A stretch of DNA of 16,966 nucleotides from Bacillota bacterium (GTDB lineage Bacteria; Bacillota; Clostridia; Lachnospirales; Lachnospiraceae). The first letter of the stretch is position 1, and the number at the start of each line of letters is the position of its first letter. Where the stretch lies: positions 1 to 16,966 of the forward strand of contig JAEWMB010000009.1 of NCBI GenBank assembly GCA_023457255.1, in the 5' to 3' direction. The notes beneath the pieces were generated by a model, which was not told where the DNA came from, ran no database searches, and saw only the letters and a program-made list of their open reading frames with translations. Below are positions 1 to 7,112 of this stretch, piece by piece. A program made the position numbers and the translations under genes.

Positions 1-2
1 AT

Positions 3-76
3 CGGGGTGACAGGATTCGAACCTGCGACCTCTTGATCCCAAATCAAGCACTCTAGCCAAACTGAGCCACACCCCG
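3..76 (-). tRNA. tRNA-Pro(TGG), copy 1
   Basis: The minus strand folds as a full cloverleaf. The acceptor CGGGGTG pairs with CACCCCG, the anticodon loop TTTGGGA gives TGG, and the T-loop is TTCGAAT. The discriminator A is at position 2. Its sequence is identical to the copy at 833-906. Confidence 0.95.
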
Positions 77-150
77 CGGCAATATAAAAATCATGCCACC
101 TTATCTTCTGGAAAGCATGTATTAATAAAAATACACAAAAGAAAAACTAA

Positions 151-230
151 TGCGGATGACAGGAATTGAACCTGCACGGTTGCCCGCTAGATCCTAAGTC
201 TAGTGCGTCTGCCAGTTCCGCCACATCCGC
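151..230 (-). tRNA. tRNA-Leu(TAG)
   Basis: Class II tRNA. The acceptor GCGGATG pairs with CATCCGC, the anticodon loop CTTAGGA gives TAG, and a short variable arm (CGG/CCG hairpin) precedes the T-arm. The 3' end is not followed by CCA. Confidence 0.94.
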
Positions 231-302
231 ATATCATTAGCAATTCTCTTTGCTTTTTCCAACAAAGTTTTTGTTGTATGAAACAACACAAAAGCTCTGT
301 CC

Positions 303-375
303 TGAGACATCCGGGATTCGAACCCGGGACACCTTGATTAAAAGTCAAGTGCTCTACCGACTGAGCTAATATCCC
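303..375 (-). tRNA. tRNA-Lys(TTT)
   Basis: The acceptor GGGATAT pairs with ATGTCTC with two G-U wobbles. The anticodon loop CTTTTAA gives TTT and the discriminator is A. No CCA is encoded. Confidence 0.94.
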
Positions 376-397
376 ATTATGCTAAATCACTTAGCAG

Positions 398-469
398 CTG
401 GGCTAGCTGGATTTGAACCAGCGAATGCAGGAGTCAAAGTCCTGTGCCTTACCGCTTGGCGATAGCCCA
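398..469 (-). tRNA. tRNA-Gln(TTG)
   Basis: The acceptor TGGGCTA pairs with TAGCCCA and the anticodon loop CTTTGAC gives TTG. The D-arm sequence TCGCCAAGCGG is typical of glutamine tRNA. The discriminator is G and no CCA is encoded. Confidence 0.94.
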
Positions 470-525
470 CTATCAAAATCTTCTATTTCTAAAAGACCTT
501 CATAAATACAACTCTTTGTTGTTAG

Positions 526-600
526 GGTGGATAAAGGGATTCGAACCCTTGGCCTCCAGAGCCACAATCTGGCGCGCTAACCAACTGCGCTATACCCACC
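526..600 (-). tRNA. tRNA-His(GTG)
   Basis: The acceptor GTGGGTA pairs with TATCCAC and the anticodon loop TTGTGGC gives GTG. The histidine identity pair is visible: an encoded extra G at -1 (position 600) opposite C73 (position 526). No CCA is encoded. Confidence 0.94.
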
Positions 601-630
601 ACAAAGTTTTTTCTTATCTTAAAGAAAAAA

Positions 631-704
631 TGTGCCAGAAGGGATTCGAACCCCCGACAACCGGCTTAGAAGGCCGATGCTCTATCCAACTGAGCTACTA
701 GCAC
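631..704 (-). tRNA. tRNA-Arg(TCT)
   Basis: The acceptor GTGCTAG pairs with CTGGCAC and the anticodon loop CTTCTAA gives TCT. The discriminator A is followed directly by a run of T rather than CCA. Confidence 0.93.
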
Positions 705-740
705 ATTTAGCATGTGTTTTCGATGTTATGCCAAACATCA

Positions 741-811
741 AGCGGGTGATGGGAATCGAACCCACGTATCTAGCTTGGAAGGCTAGTGTTCTACCATTGA
801 ACTACACCCGC
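741..811 (-). tRNA. tRNA-Gly(TCC)
   Basis: The acceptor GCGGGTG pairs with CACCCGC and the anticodon loop CTTCCAA gives TCC. The discriminator is U, common for Gram-positive glycine tRNAs. No CCA is encoded. Confidence 0.94.
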
Positions 812-832
812 ATGCGTATTTTCGTTATTCGT

Positions 833-906
833 CGGGGTGACAGGATTCGAACCTGCGACCTCTTGATCCCAAATCAAGCACTCTAGCCAAACTGAGCCAC
901 ACCCCG
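833..906 (-). tRNA. tRNA-Pro(TGG), copy 2
   Basis: Identical in sequence to the Pro gene at 3-76, with different flanks. It is the promoter-proximal gene of this cluster, about 70 bp downstream of the promoter at 976-1004. The anticodon loop TTTGGGA gives TGG. Confidence 0.95.
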
Positions 907-975
907 GTAAATAAAATCACACATCATATTCTGTTTTGCATCCTTAAGAGGTGTTCTCTGTCAGACGCAAGAGTT

Positions 976-1004
976 ATTATATATGACAAAAAGAGGAATG
1001 TCAA
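976..1004 (-). promoter_or_regulatory. Consensus sigma-A promoter of tRNA cluster 1
   Basis: Read on the minus strand this is TTGACA (999-1004), a 17-bp spacer, then TATAAT (976-981). It matches the vegetative consensus at all twelve positions. It faces the Pro-Gly-Arg-His-Gln-Lys-Leu-Pro tRNA run, as expected for a strong stable-RNA promoter. Confidence 0.9.
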
Positions 1005-1059
1005 CACTTTTTTACAAGATTTTTTATCCAGTTTATACCATGAAGTGTTTTGATATATC

Positions 1060-1554
1060 CTACAGATTATCCTCTATGAAATTCAGTGTATAATGTGCCT
1101 CTCCTTTTGCATCAATGTCCATCAGGATAAACGTGGGTATTCTTCCTGTTTGCCTTGGCTGTGTAATACTACCAGGATTTATGACGGAAAGATTGTCGTC
1201 TGTCAAGTCAATCAATGGTTGATGGGTATGTCCAAACATCACGATATCAGCACCATTTAATAAAGCAGCTTCTTTTAATTGCTCCATTCCATAATTTACT
1301 CCATATCGGTGCCCATGTGTTAACATTACATAGTATTTCCCGATTTCCAAAAATTTTTCACGTGGTATATTAGTAAAATAATCATTATTTCCGGAAACAA
1401 TCTCAACAGGGCAATCAGCAATTGCCTCGATATAGGCTGCATCCCCTTCCAAGTCTCCAAGATGGATTAACATATCAATTGGAGAGACCTTTTTTAAGGC
1501 TCTCTCCAAGTAATAACATCTTCCATGGGAATCACTTACAATTAGTATCTTCAT
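1060..1554 (-). CDS. YfcE/YsnB-type metallophosphoesterase
   Basis: A 164-aa cytosolic calcineurin-like phosphoesterase of the YfcE/MJ0936 family; the relatives are metal-dependent phosphodiesterases. All the metal-binding blocks are present: SDSHG (D8, H10), HLGD (D34), GNND (N56/N57), THGH (H80, H82) and GHTH (H109, H111). The length is normal for the family. The ATG at 1554 follows AGGAG at good spacing, and the gene starts 10 bp after the preceding rdgB stop, so it is co-transcribed with it. The same rdgB-yfcE pairing is known from Bacillus (ysnA-ysnB). The physiological substrate is not known from sequence. No intrinsic terminator is visible between its stop and the tRNA promoter about 60 bp downstream. 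Confidence 0.9.
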   Translation of the reverse strand: MKILIVSDSHGRCYYLERALKKVSPIDMLIHLGDLEGDAAYIEAIADCPVEIVSGNNDYFTNIPREKFLEIGKYYVMLTHGHRYGVNYGMEQLKEAALLNGADIVMFGHTHQPLIDLTDDNLSVINPGSITQPRQTGRIPTFILMDIDAKGEAHYTLNFIEDNL

Positions 1555-1564
1555 GAGCGCTCTC

Positions 1565-2152
1565 CTAAACCTGTAATTCTTCTTTCATTGCTTTCAATGC
1601 TTTCGCCCGATGACTAATTGTATTTTTTTGCTCCGCTGTTAATTCCGCAGTAGTACAACCGTATTCCGGCACAATGAAAATCGGATCATATCCAAATCCA
1701 TTTTCACCTGCAGCCTCATATCCAATCTTGCCTTCCAGGGTTGCTCTTTTCACCTTGATTTTTCCATTGGGCCAAGCACACGCAATGACGCACACAAATC
1801 GAGCCGTACGTTTCTCTTCTTCTACACCTTCCAGTAAGGATATGATATGATTATTTTTAATATCATAGGAGGTATGTTCTCCAAGATAACGTGCCGAATA
1901 TACACCAGGCGCTTTCTCAAGGTAGTCGACCTCAAGACCGGAATCGTCCGCTAAAACAATTTCTCCCGTCATTTCCATAATTGTTTTCGCTTTTATCATA
2001 GCATTTTCTTCAAATGTTGTCCCTGTTTCCTCAACTGAAATTTCTATCCCAGCTTCTTTCATGGATATAACTTCACAATCTAAATCTTTCAAAATCATCC
2101 GGATTTCTCTCATTTTTCCTTCATTTGATGTTGCAAAAATAATCTTTTTCAT
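1565..2152 (-). CDS. rdgB: XTP/dITP diphosphatase (RdgB/HAM1 family)
   Basis: A 195-aa non-canonical purine NTP pyrophosphatase. It hydrolyses XTP, ITP and dITP to monophosphates plus pyrophosphate and so keeps deaminated purines out of nucleic acids. Family landmarks are intact: the nucleotide-binding N-terminus FATSNEGK (6-13), the metal/catalytic acids ETG (E42) and LADDSGL (D69, D70), GVYSARY, ENGFGYDPIF, and the C-terminal SHRAKA (180-185) that contacts the base. The start is ATG, 7 nt after AAGGAAG. It lies between the amidase (90 bp upstream) and the YfcE-like gene (10 bp downstream) on the same strand. Family assignment is secure; substrate preference is taken from the family. Confidence 0.95.
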   Translation of the reverse strand: MKKIIFATSNEGKMREIRMILKDLDCEVISMKEAGIEISVEETGTTFEENAMIKAKTIMEMTGEIVLADDSGLEVDYLEKAPGVYSARYLGEHTSYDIKNNHIISLLEGVEEEKRTARFVCVIACAWPNGKIKVKRATLEGKIGYEAAGENGFGYDPIFIVPEYGCTTAELTAEQKNTISHRAKALKAMKEELQV

Positions 2153-2242
2153 TATTTACTTCCTTGCTAAATTCTATTTTGGTCACCCTCACCATAACAG
2201 TTTCCTGTCTTCACACAATACATTGATACTTCACTTTCAATT

Positions 2243-3673
2243 TCATTGTTCCAGTACTGCTATTTGATTCTTTGGCTCCCCCTGATTTAATTCCTTATAG
2301 GCTGATAATATTGCATCGTAAACACCTTTTGCTACCTTTTGTTTTCCGCCTTCACTCGTCAAAAAATTTAGGTCTTCTGGATTTGACATAAATGCGACTT
2401 CTACTAAAGCAACCGGTACCATTGATTCTCCTATAATATGAACGTCCTTGCTGCGCGGAACCAGCCCTCTATTCACTAAACCAATTTCTTCAACAACTTC
2501 CTTTAGGCAAATGGACGCAAATCCTTTCGAGTTCATCGTTGTCCAATCGTTTTGTTTCTCATTATAAAGCACTTCTGTGCCGTGTATACCACGTTCATCA
2601 TTTGCATTACAATGAATACTTAAGAAAAAGTCCGCCTCTACATCATTTGCCAGATTTACCCGTTGATTAAGAGTAAGTCTGCGGTCTGTTGTTCTGGTAT
2701 AATAAACCTTGATATCCTCTTCCTCTAATAATTCCTTTAACTCCAGAACCATAGAAAGATTCATATCTTTTTCGTGGTAAACATAATCCCTTGAGTAAGT
2801 TCCGGAATCCTTTCCACCGTGTCCGGCGTCTACAACAATAATTTTATCATAGATATCCTTCGGACGCACCAGGGAAATATAGTAGTTATGAGCATCTTCA
2901 TATAATAGATAAGCATAGGTCTTATGCAATTCTAATATTATCTCGGCTGTATAACAAGTCTTTTCAGTATTAACATAACTGCTTATATGGAGACTATTAA
3001 TACAATCCGTGCTGTCTGCACTCTCTAAGTGGTTGATTTCTTTTGCTTCATTGTCTGACTGGGCTGCTGAGGAACTATAATTTACATCCCTGTTGCTGCC
3101 TGAAGTAACATTATCTTCCTTACCCTTTCCTGCCGATGCTGACGTCAGAGGTTGATTCTCTATGGAGACTTCCGGTTTCGGTTGCCCAGGAACAGTTGTC
3201 CCTTGCGGAACATACAATTTCGAAACCCCTTTATGATAGGTTCCCTGATACATCCAATGAATTTGATTTTCTTCTATTTTTATTTCAGAAGAATCCATGA
3301 TAACCAAACGTATCTGCCGGTCCACCGACTCATCGATTAATTCAATCATAGCAGAATCTGACAATAGAGGGGGCTTTTCTATCACAATAAAGTTTTCGCC
3401 TAATCTTTCTTTTATATCCTCCGAAATACCATCCGGTATTTGCTGGAAAACCTCCTGTTTACTGTCGGACTCTCCTTGATGCAGCAGGTGTTTAAAACTT
3501 TCTTTCTCACCAATTGGAAACATGGTAGAAACCGTTGTTGGAAGCATAGGGAATACACCAGCGTACGATACTTCTTCCTTTTTTAACTTAAATACAAAAG
3601 GAAGCAGCAATACACAGACCATGAGCAAAACACTGTAAGCTGCTGCGCGCTTCAATATCCTATCTTCTGACAC
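2243..3673 (-). CDS. N-acetylmuramoyl-L-alanine amidase (Amidase_3)
   Basis: A 476-aa membrane-anchored or secreted peptidoglycan hydrolase that cleaves the bond between MurNAc and L-Ala. A short basic N-terminus is followed by one hydrophobic segment (about residues 12-28). Next comes a region without a recognised domain (about 30-170), a Ser/Asn-rich linker (about 170-215), a short beta-rich region, and the Amidase_3 catalytic domain from about 279. The zinc/catalytic set is complete: AGH (H285), HEKD (E301), SIHC (H354) and EVAF (E425). Length exceeds a bare CwlD-like amidase because of the N-terminal half. The start is GTG, since AGGAGG (3681-3686) lies 7 nt before it and no ATG fits. It is the first gene of the amidase-rdgB-yfcE run. 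A role in sporulation or germination is possible but not shown. Confidence 0.9.
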   Translation of the reverse strand: MSEDRILKRAAAYSVLLMVCVLLLPFVFKLKKEEVSYAGVFPMLPTTVSTMFPIGEKESFKHLLHQGESDSKQEVFQQIPDGISEDIKERLGENFIVIEKPPLLSDSAMIELIDESVDRQIRLVIMDSSEIKIEENQIHWMYQGTYHKGVSKLYVPQGTTVPGQPKPEVSIENQPLTSASAGKGKEDNVTSGSNRDVNYSSSAAQSDNEAKEINHLESADSTDCINSLHISSYVNTEKTCYTAEIILELHKTYAYLLYEDAHNYYISLVRPKDIYDKIIVVDAGHGGKDSGTYSRDYVYHEKDMNLSMVLELKELLEEEDIKVYYTRTTDRRLTLNQRVNLANDVEADFFLSIHCNANDERGIHGTEVLYNEKQNDWTTMNSKGFASICLKEVVEEIGLVNRGLVPRSKDVHIIGESMVPVALVEVAFMSNPEDLNFLTSEGGKQKVAKGVYDAILSAYKELNQGEPKNQIAVLEQ

Positions 3674-3942
3674 TTTTGTTCCTCCTTACACAATATAGAT
3701 ACAATCAAAATGCTCTTATTTATATATCGGCATGAAACTTGTATAATTAACATAATTTTTATGCTTAAGTATAATGGTTTCCTTTCCATTTGTCTATATT
3801 GTTCCTATTGTAGAATTTGACCTTTTATCTCCAGTACACTATGGATTTCATTTGCCTTTTTCCTATAATAACTTATAATAGAATGAGTTAGACAATATTA
3901 TTTTATGATACTTTTTTCCTAGATGAGAAAGGAGATATTAAA
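3674..3942. other. Divergent intergenic region
   Basis: This very AT-rich gap separates the divergent amidase and hydrolase genes. It holds both ribosome binding sites and the candidate hydrolase promoter at 3852-3879. No hairpin or operator stands out. Confidence 0.6.
3852..3879 (+). promoter_or_regulatory. Candidate promoter of the hydrolase gene
   Basis: TTGCCT (3852-3857), a 16-bp spacer and a perfect TATAAT (3874-3879) lie about 60 bp upstream of the start codon. The -35 is only partly consensus and the surroundings are AT-rich, so chance is possible. Confidence 0.45.
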
Positions 3943-4863
3943 TTGAAAGCAACAAATTCAACTGTAGTTCAAAAAGATGGGTATGAAACAATTCTTTATC
4001 CTCAGTTATGTAAGATAGAACCTGTAAAAGGTACAATATTGCTGCTTCATGGTATGGCTGAACACCATAAGCGCTATCAAGTTTTTACTGACTATCTAAA
4101 CAGCTCCGGTTATGATGTTTATCGATATGACCATAGGGGGCATGGTACGGATCAAAAACTAGAAGACCTTGGTTATATAGCAGGTAATGATGGATATAAA
4201 CTTTTAATCTCTGATGCTTTTAATATCCTGACTTATTTAAAAGAAAACAACCGTTCAAACAAATTAATTTTAATCGGCCATAGCATGGGTTCTCTTATTT
4301 CAAGAAATGTGATGCAGCTTTTTAAGGACTTAGATTGTGCTGTTTTAATTGGAACAGCATACAACCTAAGAATGAAAAGCCGGATTGGTATGACTTGTGC
4401 CCATGCAATTAAAAAATTTAAAGGTGCCAGGTATTATTCTGCTTTCCTGAACAAGCAAATATTTGAAACTAGATATTATACTTCTCTTTGCGAACGCACC
4501 GGGTATGATTGGCTGTCCCGCAATAATCCGAATGTTGGAGCCTATATTAATGATCCATATTGTGGGTTTCGATGCAGTACAAGTTTCTATGAGGATCTTG
4601 CTAATTTAGATTATCATGCCGGGTTACCAAAGCGAATTAAATTAGTACACAAAAACTTTCCAATCCTTTTTACAAGTGGTACAAAAGACCCGGTCAGCCG
4701 TTATGGTAAAGATATTGAGCGATTACTTTTGTTATATAAACGATTGGGATTTCATAATGTAGATTGCATCCTGTATAAAGATTGCAGACATGAACTGCTA
4801 AATGAATTAAATGCAGGAGAAATTATGAAAGATATCGAAGCCTGGATTACAAAACATATTTAG
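3943..4863 (+). CDS. Alpha/beta hydrolase (monoacylglycerol-lipase / S33-like)
   Basis: A 306-aa cytosolic serine hydrolase with a complete catalytic triad: GHSMG nucleophile elbow (S114), D249 in SGTKDP, and H283 in CRHELL. The oxyanion loop LLHGMAEH (about 34-41) and the DHRGHG strand-turn (63-68) are typical of the monoacylglycerol lipase / lysophospholipase group (Hydrolase_4). Residues about 140-235 are the insertion that forms the lid. The start codon is TTG: AAGGAGAT (3929-3936) sits at correct spacing, and the nearby ATG at 3924 is in another frame. There is no signal peptide. It is monocistronic and divergent from the amidase. The natural ester substrate cannot be told from sequence. 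Confidence 0.88.
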   Translation: MKATNSTVVQKDGYETILYPQLCKIEPVKGTILLLHGMAEHHKRYQVFTDYLNSSGYDVYRYDHRGHGTDQKLEDLGYIAGNDGYKLLISDAFNILTYLKENNRSNKLILIGHSMGSLISRNVMQLFKDLDCAVLIGTAYNLRMKSRIGMTCAHAIKKFKGARYYSAFLNKQIFETRYYTSLCERTGYDWLSRNNPNVGAYINDPYCGFRCSTSFYEDLANLDYHAGLPKRIKLVHKNFPILFTSGTKDPVSRYGKDIERLLLLYKRLGFHNVDCILYKDCRHELLNELNAGEIMKDIEAWITKHI

Positions 4864-4892
4864 CCAAAACATAATATAAAGTTCTCTTAGCA

Positions 4893-5003
4893 ATGGAAGC
4901 AAAAAATCGATTAATTGATGAAGCTGCTTGGCAATTTGTAACACTTGATCAACTTTTCAAAAGATTATATGGCAAGACTGAGGTTAATTGTACTCCATCA
5001 TAA
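4893..5003 (+). pseudogene. Small ORF, probably a gene relic (36 codons)
   Basis: An ATG-to-TAA frame starts MEAKNRLIDEAAWQF and ends NCTPS; the open frame extends six codons upstream of the ATG to 4875. The peptide looks protein-like, amphipathic with little low complexity. It has no ribosome binding site and sits just after the hydrolase stop. I do not recognise the family. A surviving fragment of a lost gene is the simplest reading; a true microprotein or a chance frame cannot be excluded. Confidence 0.25.
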
Positions 5004-5026
5004 AGAGGAGACTTTATACCTCAGTC
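4976..5026. repeat. 9-bp inverted repeat between convergent genes
   Basis: GACTGAGGT (4976-4984) is perfectly complementary to ACCTCAGTC (5018-5026) across a 33-nt loop, and the loop contains CTCC...GGAG. It is followed on the plus strand by a loose T-rich stretch. It may act as a weak terminator between the convergent hydrolase and methyltransferase genes. Confidence 0.4.
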
Positions 5027-5099
5027 CTGTTTTAGATTTCCTTTTAATTTCTACTTTTACCGAGCCTCTTATCTTTTTCGCTTACATATAAAACAAGCA

Positions 5100-6242
5100 T
5101 CAACGCTTTGGCGGCTTTGGTCCTATGAATTGATAAAAATAAGTCTTTAACATACCATTATAAATCTTACGATTTCGATCAGCCTGACGGCCAATGTTTT
5201 TTTCTGCATCTTCATAACTTGTAATTAAGTAACAAGACCATGTATCTAGCCGCTTCATTGCTTGTCCGATTTCCTGATAAATTGGAGGCATCGCTGACTT
5301 TTCTTCCAATCGCTCTCCATATGGAGGATTTGTTATAATAAAACCATATTTCTTCGGACTGCTAAGCTCACTAACCGAGCGTTTTTGAAAATGAATGTAT
5401 GGAGCTACTCCCGCAACCTCAGCATTTTGCTTAGCTGCTTTTATAACTTCCCCATCGATATCATAACCTTGTATATTCATTTCAAGGTCATGAAGTATTA
5501 AATCATTTGCTTCTTCCACTGCTTCATACCATGCTTTCTTTGGTATAAAATCTGTCCAACTCTCCGCTAAAAAGGATCGGTTGAGACCAGGAGCAATCCT
5601 AGCACCAATCATCGCTGCTTCAATAGGAAATGTACCACTTCCGCAAAATGGATCGATTAATACTCTTTCTTTATTCCACGGAGTTAACATAATTAAAGCT
5701 GCCGCCAATGTTTCAGTAATCGGTGCTTTGGATATCAGCTTACGATATCCCCTCTTATGAAGTGAAACACCGGAAGTATCAATACCAATCGTAATCTCAT
5801 CCTTCATAAAGGTGACACGAACAGGATATTCATTGCCGCTCTCTTCAAACCATTCCACCTTGTAGACTTCCTTTAATCGTTCCACCATAGCTTTTTTCAT
5901 AATAGACTGTATATCAGAAGGACTGAATAATTTACTCTTAATTGACGTTGCTTTTGCAACCCAGAACTTACCATCCTTTGGAATGAACTGCTCCCAAGAA
6001 ATCTGTTTCGTCTTCTGAAATAATTCCTCAAAGGTTTCTGCTTTAAATTTTGCAACTTTTATAAGAATCCTTTCTGTTGTCCTTAAGAACATATTCGCTC
6101 TGCAGATAGCGGTTTCATCTCCGGCAAAAATAATTCGTCCATCTTCTACGCTGACTATTTCGTATCCTAAGTCTGTAATCTCTCGCTTTAGTACTGCCTC
6201 CAATCCAAAATGACATGGTGCAATATATTCGTATCGACTCAT
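5100..6242 (-). CDS. THUMP-domain 23S rRNA guanine-N2 methyltransferase (RlmL-type)
   Basis: A 380-aa SAM-dependent RNA methyltransferase of the YpsC / RlmL N-terminal type, predicted to make an N2-methylguanosine in 23S rRNA. The N-terminal ferredoxin-like/THUMP region (about 1-155) is followed by a Rossmann methyltransferase domain: SAM motif I region DPFCGSGT (197-204) and catalytic motif IV NPPYGE (305-310). Length is normal for the single-domain Firmicutes form; the second RlmK half of the enterobacterial fusion is absent. I place the start at the ATG at 6242. The longer frame beginning at a TTG at 6254 would start inside the Shine-Dalgarno sequence GGAGG (6248-6252) of this ATG. The upstream 83-codon frame stops at 6244, one base before this start. 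Confidence 0.9.
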   Translation of the reverse strand: MSRYEYIAPCHFGLEAVLKREITDLGYEIVSVEDGRIIFAGDETAICRANMFLRTTERILIKVAKFKAETFEELFQKTKQISWEQFIPKDGKFWVAKATSIKSKLFSPSDIQSIMKKAMVERLKEVYKVEWFEESGNEYPVRVTFMKDEITIGIDTSGVSLHKRGYRKLISKAPITETLAAALIMLTPWNKERVLIDPFCGSGTFPIEAAMIGARIAPGLNRSFLAESWTDFIPKKAWYEAVEEANDLILHDLEMNIQGYDIDGEVIKAAKQNAEVAGVAPYIHFQKRSVSELSSPKKYGFIITNPPYGERLEEKSAMPPIYQEIGQAMKRLDTWSCYLITSYEDAEKNIGRQADRNRKIYNGMLKTYFYQFIGPKPPKR

Positions 6243-6243
6243 C

Positions 6244-6495
6244 CTAACCTCCAATTGTTTTTAACAATACGCCACAAATAATGCGCACAGAAAACCAACC
6301 AAAAACAGCTAACTCTACTGCTCTCGTTGATTTTCCAAAAACCACTGGTCTTATTGTAATTCTCTTTTCCCTTTCAGTCAATGAAATACTACTCCCAATG
6401 TAAGAAAATTGATAAACTGAAACAAAGAAGAGCAGTATAATCATATCACTGGCTAACGCTCCAAGCGATACGGATAAGCATGAATTCCACCGCAT
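6244..6495 (-). CDS. Possible small membrane protein between rhodanese and RlmL genes
   Basis: An open frame of 83 codons overlaps the 3' end of the rhodanese gene by 43 bp and ends one base before the methyltransferase ATG. A hydrophobic stretch (about residues 10-31) and a second weaker one (about 62-79) flank a basic middle, suggesting a two-pass membrane protein. No good ribosome binding site precedes its ATG at 6495; the internal ATG at 6444 is also weakly placed. Snug packing in an operon favours a real, translationally coupled gene, while the missing Shine-Dalgarno argues against. I do not recognise the family. Confidence 0.4.
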   Translation of the reverse strand: MRWNSCLSVSLGALASDMIILLFFVSVYQFSYIGSSISLTEREKRITIRPVVFGKSTRAVELAVFGWFSVRIICGVLLKTIGG

Positions 6496-6755
6496 ATATG
6501 ATACACTTTTCCTTGAATTCCATGTAAATCCCTTGCCGCTAGCATACTCATATTCCCCCGATAGCAGTATAGGAGAATTACTTTGTAATATCTTACTTTA
6601 TCTGCAAGCTCCTCCGAAGAAGTATATGGCATGCTAACAGCGCTTGGAATATGCCCCTTATCATAATCTTCTCTTTTTCTTAAGTCTACAATAATAGCAT
6701 CCTTTCTACCGATATAATGATTGACCTCATCTATCCGCATACATTCAAATAACAT
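6453..6755 (-). CDS. Single-domain rhodanese-like protein
   Basis: A 100-aa rhodanese-fold protein that would carry sulfur as a persulfide on its active-site cysteine. The core is complete: IIVDLRKREDYDKGHIPSAV (21-40), then LLYCYRGNMS with C64 opening the active-site loop, and the C-terminal GGIHAY element. I choose the ATG at 6755 because an AGGCGGTG Shine-Dalgarno lies just upstream. The frame could be extended to a TTG at 6785, but no binding site precedes that. It heads a minus-strand group with the possible small membrane protein and the RlmL-type methyltransferase. The sulfur donor and acceptor cannot be inferred. Confidence 0.85.
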   Translation of the reverse strand: MLFECMRIDEVNHYIGRKDAIIVDLRKREDYDKGHIPSAVSMPYTSSEELADKVRYYKVILLYCYRGNMSMLAARDLHGIQGKVYHICGGIHAYPYRLER

Positions 6756-7112
6756 ACCAGACACCGCCTTTGTTATTAAATACAAAGAAAGATAACCCTT
6801 CTACAATATAATATTCCATTCGACGGGAATGGTGATTGTTTTAAGTGTTAAACTGACAAATTCTCTTTTTCCTCACCTGTTGTCACTATCTAATAAAAAG
6901 CCGGTACCAGAATCATAAAATAGAAGTAAATGTATTTAAAATGTACAAAAGCAAAATGCCTGGAATGTAATAAAAGTGTTTGGCACCTCAATTATTACAT
7001 TTCAGGCAAAGTAATTTTCAGCCAGAGAACTATTCAATGAAATCCCTGAAATATCTGGCTACTTCCTCTTTTAGAATAGAAATCCTATAAGAGAATGCGC
7101 GCTCGCTGATAA
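6756..7112. other. Intergenic region with two long inverted repeats
   Basis: There is no protein gene here. It holds the 17-bp inverted repeat at 6957-7008 and a smaller one, AGCCAGA/TCTGGCT, at about 7022-7062 with a 27-nt loop. The stretch 6786-6950 shows nothing recognisable. Confidence 0.6.
6957..7008 (-). terminator. Large inverted repeat, probable minus-strand terminator
   Basis: The arms 6957-6973 and 6992-7008 are 17 bp each and differ at one position, with an 18-nt loop. On the minus strand the hairpin lies about 105 bp beyond the Asn-rich gene and is followed by TTTTGCTTTTG, so it could end that transcript. On the plus strand the one mismatch becomes a G-U pair. The long arm is also compatible with a small repeat element. 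Confidence 0.5.

Noticed and set aside
444..886. Small plus-strand proteins within the tRNA cluster
   Set aside because: They are translations across tRNA genes (the GFEP/REFE-type peptides come from T-arm sequence).
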